Assembly (NCBI GenBank): GCA_030951065.1
Contig: JAUZQH010000006.1
Location: forward strand, 1 to 8,744
Direction: 5' to 3'
Source of the DNA: Mariprofundus sp.
GTDB taxonomy: Bacteria; Pseudomonadota; Zetaproteobacteria; Mariprofundales; Mariprofundaceae
Length of the DNA stretch: 8,744 nucleotides
Made by a program: the position numbers and the translations under genes. The notes under the pieces were generated by a model that searched no databases, was not told the DNA's origin, and worked only from the letters and a program-made list of their open reading frames with translations. Shown here piece by piece: positions 1 to 4,941 of the stretch (position 1 is its first letter; every line of letters begins with the position of its first letter).

Positions 1-11
1 TGATCTGAATG

Positions 12-48
12 GCTCACCCATCCTGTTGCACTTACAGGACGGGTGAGC
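12..48 (-). terminator. Strong stem-loop at the 3' end of the DUF4399 gene
   Basis: Eight bases, GCTCACCC at 12-19, pair perfectly with GGGTGAGC at 41-48. After one A/C mismatch, TCCTG at 21-25 pairs with CAGGA at 35-39, leaving a 9-base loop. The hairpin starts 12 bases past the DUF4399 stop codon on the minus strand, the usual place for a 3' end. No run of T follows on either strand, so it is not a textbook intrinsic terminator. It may act with Rho or protect the 3' end of the mRNA. Confidence 0.55.
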
Positions 49-60
49 TTAACAGGTCGA

Positions 61-468
61 TTATTTCACAGTAACGTGAATAGTTTTGCACCAGTCCTTG
101 CCATAGGAAATATGGTGTCCATCGGCAAACTGTAAAGTGAGGCTATGTGGCCCTGATGTCAGCTTGAGCTCTGTCTCTTTCTGGCCTTTGCCGAAATGCA
201 TATGGGTGGCGTCCTTGGCAACGACTTCACCCTGTTTCACGCAGTCGCCATCCACGATAATATGAAAATGGCCCGTGCCTTCGACCGGATTGCCGGCCTT
301 GTGTACCTTCATGCCTTCGACCTTCATTTCCACTTTAAATGTATGATCAAGTGTTGCACCGTCTTTCGGTGTCTCGAATGATACGCCATGCTCATGGCCT
401 TCATGGGCATATGCCGAACCAGCCATGGCCAGTGATCCTGCCAGTACGGCTATTTGGATATATTTCAT
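61..468 (-). CDS. Secreted DUF4399 domain protein, His-rich N-terminus
   Basis: This is a 135-residue protein with a clear Sec signal peptide, a hydrophobic stretch at about residues 5-20 ending SAYA, with cleavage predicted after A21. The mature protein begins HEGHEHG, a His/Glu cluster able to bind a divalent metal. The rest resembles the DUF4399 family, with the GHFHIIVD motif around residues 66-73 and a Ser-Leu-Thr-Leu-Gln-Phe-Ala-Asp-Gly segment followed by HHISYG near 109-124. The family is a small all-beta domain of unknown function. The start is supported by GAGAGG lying 6 bases before the ATG. C76 and C127 could form a periplasmic disulfide. It lies downstream of the two tRNA genes on the same strand, about 140 bp from tRNA-Cys, and no convincing promoter of its own was seen. 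Metal binding is inferred only from the His-rich terminus. Confidence 0.85.
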   Translation of the reverse strand: MKYIQIAVLAGSLAMAGSAYAHEGHEHGVSFETPKDGATLDHTFKVEMKVEGMKVHKAGNPVEGTGHFHIIVDGDCVKQGEVVAKDATHMHFGKGQKETELKLTSGPHSLTLQFADGHHISYGKDWCKTIHVTVK

Positions 469-608
469 AGATTACCTCTCGTTTCAATCTTCACGGATTT
501 CATGACATGTATGAACGTGCTGAACAGAACGCTAGAGGTGTTTATTAAAATATAAACCGGAGAGGAAATGCAGATTAGTGGTAAATACGTGCGGGGCGGG
601 CGCATGGT

Positions 609-683
609 TGGAGGCAGGGGCGAGAATCGAACTCGCGAATAAAGGATTTGCAATCCTCCGCCGTACCACTGAGCCACCCTGCC
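609..683 (-). tRNA. tRNA-Cys (GCA anticodon)
   Basis: The minus-strand sequence folds as a tRNA. The acceptor stem is GGCAGGG (683-677) paired with CCCTGCC (619-613). The anticodon arm reads GGATTGCAAATCC, giving anticodon GCA, and the T-arm contains GTTCGATTC. The discriminator base is U (612), as in other cysteine tRNAs. CCA is encoded in the genome at 611-609. It follows tRNA-Gly on the same strand at a distance of 53 bp, an order also found in the E. coli glyW-cysT cluster. No leucine tRNA follows here. Confidence 0.96.
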
Positions 684-700
684 GTAACCATGCTTGCCTG

Positions 701-728
701 AAAAAAAAGGGGCCACGAGGACCCCTTT
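701..728 (-). terminator. Intrinsic terminator between tRNA-Gly and tRNA-Cys
   Basis: Read on the minus strand this is AAAGGGG, one bulged T, CC, the loop TCGT, then GG, CCCC and a run of eight T (708-701). The stem is GC-rich with a four-base loop and ends directly in the T-run, so it has every property of a Rho-independent terminator. It lies 8 bp after the tRNA-Gly CCA end and 17 bp before the tRNA-Cys 5' end. It should stop much of the transcription coming from the promoter upstream of tRNA-Gly. Confidence 0.8.
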
Positions 729-736
729 GATTTGTC

Positions 737-812
737 TGGAGCGGGTAACCGGGCTCGAACCGGTGACCTCGACCTTGGCAAGGTCGCGCTCTACCAACTG
801 AGCTATACCCGC
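737..812 (-). tRNA. tRNA-Gly (GCC anticodon)
   Basis: A complete 76-base tRNA. The acceptor stem is GCGGGTA (812-806) paired with TACCCGC (747-741). The D-arm carries AGCTCAGTTGGTAGAGC, the anticodon arm GACCTTGCCAAGGTC gives anticodon GCC, and the T-arm contains GGTTCGAACCC. The discriminator is U (740) and CCA is encoded at 739-737. A promoter lies just upstream, so the unprocessed 5' leader would be only about 5 bases long. Confidence 0.97.
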
Positions 813-816
813 GAAC

Positions 817-851
817 GACGCGAATAATGCCGAGAGAATGTGGCCTGTCAA
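817..851 (-). promoter_or_regulatory. Promoter of the tRNA-Gly/tRNA-Cys unit
   Basis: On the minus strand there is a perfect -35 box TTGACA (851-846), a 16-base spacer and the -10 box CATTAT (829-824). A GC-rich stretch (TCGCGTCG) follows between the -10 box and the likely start near 817. Such GC-rich discriminators are typical of stable RNA promoters under stringent control. The first tRNA base is 812. Confidence 0.75.
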
Positions 852-893
852 GCCTCATCGAAGGCATGACAAGTCTCAGGCTTGTGGCATCAT
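846..893 (+). promoter_or_regulatory. Possible phoH promoter and palindrome shared with the tRNA promoter
   Basis: The plus strand carries ATGACA (866-871), 16 bases, then CATCAT (888-893), a moderate match to a sigma70 promoter driving the PhoH gene. TGTCA (846-850) and TGACA (867-871) are the arms of an inverted repeat with a second pair, GCC (852-854) and GGC (863-865), inside it. The two arms coincide with the -35 boxes of the divergent promoters. This is inferred from sequence only. An AT-rich stretch at 905-927 offers other possible -10 boxes. Confidence 0.35.
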
Positions 894-947
894 ATGCATT
901 GTCCATTTTATATAAAATAAATATATATGATTCACGGGGGAAATATT

Positions 948-2312
948 TTGACCGACGAACAGCAGCGTAAAATTTATATCCTTGATACCAATGTGATTAT
1001 TCATGATCCCAGTTCATTGCAACGATTTGATGAGCACGATGTGATTCTTCCCATTGTGGTGCTTGAAGAGATGGATAAGGTAAAAAAGGGGTTTGATGAA
1101 CTGGCTCGCAATGTGCGTGAGGCATCCCGGCAACTCGATGAGTTGAGTATGGAATGCGATGATCTGTCGAAAGGATGCCCGTTGCCCGGCGGCGGCAGGC
1201 TGTTTTTTGAACTGAATCACCGTTCACTGGAAATTTTACCCGATGCCCTGGCCAATGGCAGTGGCGATAATCGGATTATCGCCGTTTCGTTGTCGGTACA
1301 GCAGGAACACCCTGATCGTCAGGTTATTCTGGTTTCCAAAGATATTAATCTGCGTATCAAGGCGCGTGCGCTGGGTTTGAAGACGGAAGATTATCGCTCC
1401 GATCGCGTGGTCAGCGATTTGTCTGTGCTGCCGAGCGGCAAGGTGCGTCTGGATCATGCCACATGGGAAACCATGGCGATGGGTATGGATGTGCCGGAGC
1501 ATGATCACGGCAATCATTTTGTGGTGACGTGGCCGGATGAAATGGAGCTGCCTTTCATGAATTCATTCGTTATCCTGCCGGGAGAGCGGGAGGTGGCGAT
1601 GCGCTGCACTGCAATTGATGAGCAGCGCAGGGTGCATTTACAGGATATCATTTCCTATCGGCATGAGCGTCATGCATTATGGGGTATCCAGGCGCGTAAT
1701 CTGGAACAGAATATGGCCATGAATCTGCTCATGGATGCTGGTCTGGACCTGGTGGCCATGATGGGCCAGGCAGGCTCCGGAAAAACGCTGCTGGCATTGG
1801 CAGCCGGACTGCATCAGACGCTGGATATGGGGTTGTACGAAAAGATACTGGTCACCCGTGCGACTGTCCCGATGGGGCAGGATATCGGGTTTTTGCCCGG
1901 TAGCGAGCGTGAAAAACTGGAACCGTGGATGGGGGCGATTACCGATAATCTGTCGATTCTTCTGGGTGATGAAGCACAGAATATTTCAGATATTCTCGGC
2001 CAGAACCGCATTGAGATCGCAGCGCTATCCTATGCGCGCGGTCGCACATTCACCAAAACATGGCTGATACTCGATGAGGCCCAGAACCTGACACCGCATC
2101 AGATGAAAACACTGGTCACCCGCATGGGCGAGGATTCGAAACTGATCATCCTCGGTAATAATGCCCAGATCGATACACCTTATCTGACAGCTCATACCAA
2201 TGGATTGACACAGGCTGTATCTGCTTTCGCCGGATGGGAACACGGTGGTCATATTGCGCTGAAAGCCAGCGAGCGCTCGAGGTTGGCGGCCAAGGCAGTT
2301 GATGTTCTATAA
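948..2312 (+). CDS. PIN domain-PhoH ATPase (PhoH2/YlaK family)
   Basis: This is a 454-residue, two-domain protein with the usual length and order of PhoH2 proteins. Residues 8-150 form a PIN domain with the acidic metal-binding set: D13 in ILDTNVIIHDP, E40/E41, D107 and D132. Residues about 230-454 form the PhoH P-loop ATPase, with Walker A GQAGSGKT at 273-280 and Walker B LILDEAQN, D376-E377, near 373-379. Characterised PhoH2 proteins couple an RNase (PIN) to an ATP-driven RNA-unwinding domain in the cytoplasm; that this one does so is inferred. The TTG start at 948 is preferred because GGGGGA (936-941) lies 6 bases upstream. An in-frame ATG at 927 would add seven residues but has no ribosome binding site and contains the GGGGGA inside it. 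The gene stands alone, diverging from the tRNA unit and followed by a hairpin-rich gap. Confidence 0.93.
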   Translation: MTDEQQRKIYILDTNVIIHDPSSLQRFDEHDVILPIVVLEEMDKVKKGFDELARNVREASRQLDELSMECDDLSKGCPLPGGGRLFFELNHRSLEILPDALANGSGDNRIIAVSLSVQQEHPDRQVILVSKDINLRIKARALGLKTEDYRSDRVVSDLSVLPSGKVRLDHATWETMAMGMDVPEHDHGNHFVVTWPDEMELPFMNSFVILPGEREVAMRCTAIDEQRRVHLQDIISYRHERHALWGIQARNLEQNMAMNLLMDAGLDLVAMMGQAGSGKTLLALAAGLHQTLDMGLYEKILVTRATVPMGQDIGFLPGSEREKLEPWMGAITDNLSILLGDEAQNISDILGQNRIEIAALSYARGRTFTKTWLILDEAQNLTPHQMKTLVTRMGEDSKLIILGNNAQIDTPYLTAHTNGLTQAVSAFAGWEHGGHIALKASERSRLAAKAVDVL

Positions 2313-2321
2313 TACTAAGGA

Positions 2322-2467
2322 GATGCTGATTAAAGGCATCCTGCCTGTAATCAGTCCGCAAATGCAAAAATGCGATTTTGTATTTGCTTACAAATCAATC
2401 ACTTACGTGTTTGATTTGGCAGCCCGTCCGTGGGCTGCACGGAAGCACTGATTTAATCAGCGCTTCC
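2322..2467. repeat. Chain of five adjoining hairpins after phoH, with inverted-repeat ends
   Basis: Five hairpins follow one another almost without gaps. H1 2326-2354: CTGATTA, A/G mismatch, AGGCA, loop TCC. H2 2358-2387: a 12-bp stem with one G-T wobble and a 6-base loop. H3 2391-2418: CAAATCAA paired with TTGATTTG, then CAC/GTG around TTAC. H4 2419-2438: GCAGCCC paired with GGGCTGC. H5 2441-2467: GGAAGC paired with GCTTCC, then CTGAT/ATCAG around TTA. In addition GCTGATTAAA (2325-2334) is an exact inverted copy of TTTAATCAGC (2452-2461), so the block has the outline of a very small MITE. ACTAA occurs on both sides (2314-2318 and 2474-2478), which may be a target duplication or chance. No coding potential was recognised. 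Confidence 0.6.
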
Positions 2468-2480
2468 CTAACAACTAACG

Positions 2481-2532
2481 TTTACCCTGTGCATATTCGG
2501 GTTGAAGCCCTTCAGGTAAAAAAACAGCTGTT
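2481..2532. other. Further dyads: bulged hairpin and a 10-bp palindrome
   Basis: TTTACCCTG (2481-2489) pairs with CAGGTAAA (2513-2520) with one bulged C, enclosing an inner GGG/CCC stem (2499-2501 with 2508-2510). Just after it lies AACAGCTGTT (2523-2532), a perfect palindrome. Together with the hairpin chain upstream and the terminator downstream, these fill the gap of about 310 bp between phoH and the PuuD-like gene. No role is known. Confidence 0.4.
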
Positions 2533-2550
2533 GCCAGCTTGTCAGCGAAT

Positions 2551-2583
2551 AAAAAAAGAGCCCCTGAATAACAGGGGCTCTTT
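2551..2583 (-). terminator. Bidirectional intrinsic terminator between phoH and the PuuD-like gene
   Basis: GAGCCCCTG (2558-2566) and CAGGGGCTC (2572-2580) form a perfect 9-bp stem around AATAA, extended by A/T pairs on both sides. On the minus strand the stem is followed by seven T (2557-2551), making it a strong terminator for the PuuD-like gene, whose stop codon is about 40 bp upstream. On the plus strand only TTTA follows, so it would be a weaker stop for phoH transcripts. Confidence 0.9.
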
Positions 2584-2622
2584 AGTGCTTCTATTATGAC
2601 TGTTCTGAAAAAGCCAGGGTTT

Positions 2623-3189
2623 TTAGCCGAATAACCGGAAGTGTGCGGATGAAGCCATCAGCAACAACATTGGAATGGACAGAATGGTGTTGGTGCGTGA
2701 TGCAATCAGAGCACGTTTGCCAACTGATGCCTTTTCTTCAGCAGTGGCTTCAACAATACCCAGAACCTTCTTTTGTGCTGGCCAGATGATGAACCAGACA
2801 TTGAACCACATGATGATACCGAACAGGCCGCCAATGCGGATGTCCCAGCCGGCAGCGCCGGAATTCATCAGATCCATGTACAGCATGATGCCGAAGATCA
2901 GAGTGAGCATTGCGCCCCAACGGAACCACCACAATACGCGGCGAACAATGCTGTTTTCCTTGAACAGGTCAGCCTTGGTTTCAGCGGAAACGCCACCCAG
3001 TGAAGGGACCTGACAGAAGTTCAGATAGTATAACAGGCCAATCCAGGTGATGCCGGCCAGAAAATGCCCCCAGCGAGCCAGTTCGTGTACGGTTGGCATG
3101 TTGCCGTTTGAGGCACCGATACCGATAAACACCGCTGCCAGCACAAAGCCTGTAATCAGTGCGAGTTTATGGTCTGTAAAGATTTTCAT
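2623..3189 (-). CDS. PuuD-like (Urate_ox_N/DUF989-type) integral membrane protein
   Basis: This 188-residue protein has about five membrane helices, near residues 9-25, 38-58, 88-106, 117-137 and 165-183. It carries the signatures of the membrane part of the PuuD family: ARWGHFLAGITWIGLLYYLNF at 38-58 (in two parts ARWGHFLAG and ITWIGLLYYLNF), LWWFRWGAM at 86-94, NVWFIIWPAQKK at 130-141 and ASRTNTILSIPM at 163-174. Full-length PuuD is a urate hydroxylase with a C-terminal cytochrome c domain. That domain is absent here and no purine genes are near, so urate oxidation should not be assumed. H35, H42 and H183 are possible haem or metal ligands. The ATG at 3189 is chosen because GGAG lies about 11 bases upstream; a TTG at 3222 in the same frame sits inside a hairpin. 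It has its own promoter and a strong terminator. A role in inner-membrane electron transfer is a guess. Confidence 0.82.
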   Translation of the reverse strand: MKIFTDHKLALITGFVLAAVFIGIGASNGNMPTVHELARWGHFLAGITWIGLLYYLNFCQVPSLGGVSAETKADLFKENSIVRRVLWWFRWGAMLTLIFGIMLYMDLMNSGAAGWDIRIGGLFGIIMWFNVWFIIWPAQKKVLGIVEATAEEKASVGKRALIASRTNTILSIPMLLLMASSAHFRLFG

Positions 3190-3246
3190 GATTTTTATAT
3201 CTCCATTTGAGGGTTTCTTCAACCCTGTTTTGATTTGGGCAGAATA

Positions 3247-3282
3247 TTACTTGAATATAACACGCGGGTAATCGACATGCAA
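3247..3282 (-). promoter_or_regulatory. Promoter of the PuuD-like gene
   Basis: On the minus strand: -35 TTGCAT (3282-3277), a 17-base spacer, and -10 TATATT (3259-3254), which matches the consensus at five of six bases. Transcription would start near 3247, giving a leader of about 58 bases. The leader contains the hairpin GGGTT-GAAGA-AACCC (3225-3211) just before the ribosome binding site. Confidence 0.65.
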
Positions 3283-3307
3283 ATTGTGGTTTTTTCCAGA
3301 TCTGATT

Positions 3308-3478
3308 TTATTCAGTTGAGCAGACCAGTTCTTCTTCAACTTTACCGGATTCGATCTCATCGATAATTTTCTGGTAGTGTTCGTTTACCGGGCAACCGCA
3401 GCTATGCTGGTTGGTTGCATGCAGACGAGCCTGTTCGATGTGCCACTGTGCAACTTTCAAATGCTGATCAACGTTCAT
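3308..3478 (-). CDS. Small Cys/His-containing protein of unknown function
   Basis: I do not recognise this 56-residue protein. It begins MNVDQHLKVAQWHIEQ and is soluble, with no signal peptide or membrane segment. The middle holds HSCGCP (residues 25-30), with a third cysteine at 53 and histidines at 6, 13, 20, 25 and 34. The first 20 and the last 25 residues look helical, and the C-terminal half is acidic. The Cys and His residues could bind a metal or form a disulfide, but no standard zinc or iron-sulfur motif is complete. The start is well supported: AGAGGA lies 7 bases before the ATG. Upstream in-frame codons reach back to 3640 but have no ribosome binding site. No terminator follows it, so its mRNA may run into the PuuD-like gene 118 bp downstream. 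Confidence 0.72.
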   Translation of the reverse strand: MNVDQHLKVAQWHIEQARLHATNQHSCGCPVNEHYQKIIDEIESGKVEEELVCSTE

Positions 3479-3750
3479 AATACTGTCCTCTTGGTTTAAA
3501 ATTCGATCGCGGGAATGATTTAAGACGGTCGACAAGCTAGCAGCAGACGCTAAAAAATAAAATGCACAGTCAATGGTTTTTGCATATGCATACCAGTGTA
3601 GTGTTAGATCCAGACACCTGTTTTTCTGGGCTCTGTTCATGCTAATGTGCGGGCCAAGGTTTTACGGTTGTATTTTCCTGCTTGCAGTTGTTCCTGATAT
3701 GGAATACCAATGGCGAATCAGCCAGAGTGATCCGCTTGTTAGGAGGTAAA
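3479..3750. promoter_or_regulatory. Divergent regulatory gap between the small Cys/His gene and the cytochrome
   Basis: These 272 bases separate two divergent genes and should hold both promoters. TGCATATGCA (3581-3590) is a perfect 10-bp palindrome. On the minus strand TTGACT (3573-3568) could be a -35 box for the small gene, but no good -10 box is correctly spaced. On the plus strand TTGCAG (3683-3688), 17 bases and TACCAA (3706-3711) is a weak promoter match for the cytochrome operon. No further gene was seen. Confidence 0.35.
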
Positions 3751-4029
3751 ATGACTGAGCAGCAGAAACTGAAATGGCAGCCGGGCAGGAGGGATTTATT
3801 GTTTTTTGGCATTATTGCCATCGTTGTCCTGACACTGGTACTGGGTTCGAGCGAACGTAAAACCAAACCTGTTCCGGACGATGAGGCGCACCGTACCGCA
3901 ACCAGCAGAGATGCATGCATGACATGTCATGGCAGTGATGGTGTTTCTCCACAGCCGAAAGGGCATATTAAAGGCGGTCAGTGCTTCCAGTGTCATCAAC
4001 AACCAAAACACTGGGCAGGAACACGGTGA
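3751..4029 (+). CDS. Membrane-anchored dihaem c-type cytochrome
   Basis: This is a 92-residue protein with a short cytoplasmic N-terminus, a membrane helix at about residues 15-32, and a periplasmic tail with two c-type haem sites, CMTCH (56-60) and CFQCH (78-82). H71 and H87 are possible distal ligands. Its size and architecture resemble small NapC/NirT-associated or multihaem-like cytochromes, but no named family was recognised. The likely role is electron transfer at the outer face of the inner membrane. The start is firm: AGGAGG lies 4 bases before the ATG. An upstream in-frame ATG at 3682 lacks a ribosome binding site. Its TGA stop overlaps the GTG start of nadK in the arrangement GTGA, so the two are probably translated in a coupled way. 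Export and haem attachment would need the Ccm machinery, encoded elsewhere. Confidence 0.85.
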   Translation: MTEQQKLKWQPGRRDLLFFGIIAIVVLTLVLGSSERKTKPVPDDEAHRTATSRDACMTCHGSDGVSPQPKGHIKGGQCFQCHQQPKHWAGTR

Positions 4030-4898
4030 AACGTATTGGTATAAGCGTCAAGCCGAATGATGCCCGTGCCTTTGCCTTGCTGTGCGATTTGCATGGCTGG
4101 CTGGTTGAGAAAGGTCTTGCCGTATTCGTTGACCGGAGCCTGTCGGCTGATGCCCGCTGCCCCGTTCGCTGTGAACAGTTAACGGTTGCCGAAATGCCCG
4201 ACGGAGTCGATCTGATGATCGTGCTGGGTGGTGATGGCACACTGCTGCATACGGCGCGCTATTTTATTGGTTCCGATACACCGATACTCGGCATTAATCT
4301 GGGCCGCGTTGGCTTTCTCACCGATGCGCCGGTTGATAATATGTTTGAAGTTGTTGAACAGATTCTGGCGGGCCATCTGGAAACTACACGGCATTTTTCA
4401 CTAAGTGTCGAAGTAAGACGTCATGGACAGAATGTGGCTGAGGGCAGTGCCATGAATGATGTCGTGCTGGAACGTAGTGCGGTGCCGCGCATGATCGGCT
4501 TTGAGATGACGGTGCAGGATCACTTTGTATTCCGCATGCGTGGCGATGGTCTGATTCTGGCGACACCTGCAGGTTCTACCGCTTATGCCCTGTCATCGGG
4601 CGGGCCGATTGTGCATCCATCTGTTAATGCCATTAGTGTTGTGCCTGTTTGTCCTCATTCGCTGTCCAACCGCCCGATTGTACTGCCTGCTGACGCAGTC
4701 ATTGAACTGAAACTGGTAGAGTCCCGTTTTGGTGCAGCTTTGAATCTGGATGGCGAAGAGTTGTTGCAATTACAGCAGGGTGATCATGTGATTGTGCGGA
4801 AAAACGGCGTTATTTCACTGGTTTATTTACCGGGCAGAAACTATTTCGATGTACTTAGAAGCAAGTTGCACTGGGCCGGGCAGCTTGAAGTCGATTGA
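4026..4898 (+). CDS. nadK: NAD kinase
   Basis: NAD kinase (EC 2.7.1.23) phosphorylates NAD to NADP with ATP or polyphosphate in the cytoplasm. The 290-residue length is usual for bacteria. Motifs in order: GGDGT at 68-72, with D70 the expected catalytic residue; NLGRVGFLTD at 91-100; ATPAGSTAYALSSGGP from 179, the nucleotide-binding segment; CPHSLSNRP; and NLDGE at 240-244. The GTG start at 4026 is chosen because AGGA lies a few bases upstream and it gives the standard MKRIGIS N-terminus. An ATG at 3981 would add 15 unrelated residues that overlap the cytochrome haem region. The gene overlaps the cytochrome stop by 3 bases and is followed after 43 bp by recN, a frequent partner of nadK in bacteria. 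Confidence 0.96.
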   Translation: MKRIGISVKPNDARAFALLCDLHGWLVEKGLAVFVDRSLSADARCPVRCEQLTVAEMPDGVDLMIVLGGDGTLLHTARYFIGSDTPILGINLGRVGFLTDAPVDNMFEVVEQILAGHLETTRHFSLSVEVRRHGQNVAEGSAMNDVVLERSAVPRMIGFEMTVQDHFVFRMRGDGLILATPAGSTAYALSSGGPIVHPSVNAISVVPVCPHSLSNRPIVLPADAVIELKLVESRFGAALNLDGEELLQLQQGDHVIVRKNGVISLVYLPGRNYFDVLRSKLHWAGQLEVD

Positions 4899-4941
4899 TT
4901 GAAGCGCCCCGGATAAAACAAGAAATGATGAAAAAGAACTG

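Noticed and set aside
609..812. Attachment site of an integrated element at the tRNA genes
   Set aside because: No integrase gene and no second copy of a tRNA 3' end were seen in the window.
465..906. Open frames on the minus strand across the tRNA region
   Set aside because: They run straight through both tRNA genes and the terminator and have no ribosome binding site or recognisable product.
927..947. Longer start (ATG 927) for the PhoH protein
   Set aside because: No ribosome binding site precedes it; GGGGGA is correctly placed for the TTG at 948. It remains possible.
2441..2520. Integron attC-like site
   Set aside because: CCCTAAC resembles a core site, but no matching GTTRRRY partner in the right position was found and there is no integrase or cassette.
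2378..2599. 73-codon plus-strand frame in the gap after phoH
   Set aside because: It crosses several hairpins and the bidirectional terminator and has no ribosome binding site.
3190..3222. Upstream TTG start for the PuuD-like protein
   Set aside because: The TTG lies inside a hairpin, while GGAG supports the ATG at 3189, which also gives the usual N-terminus.
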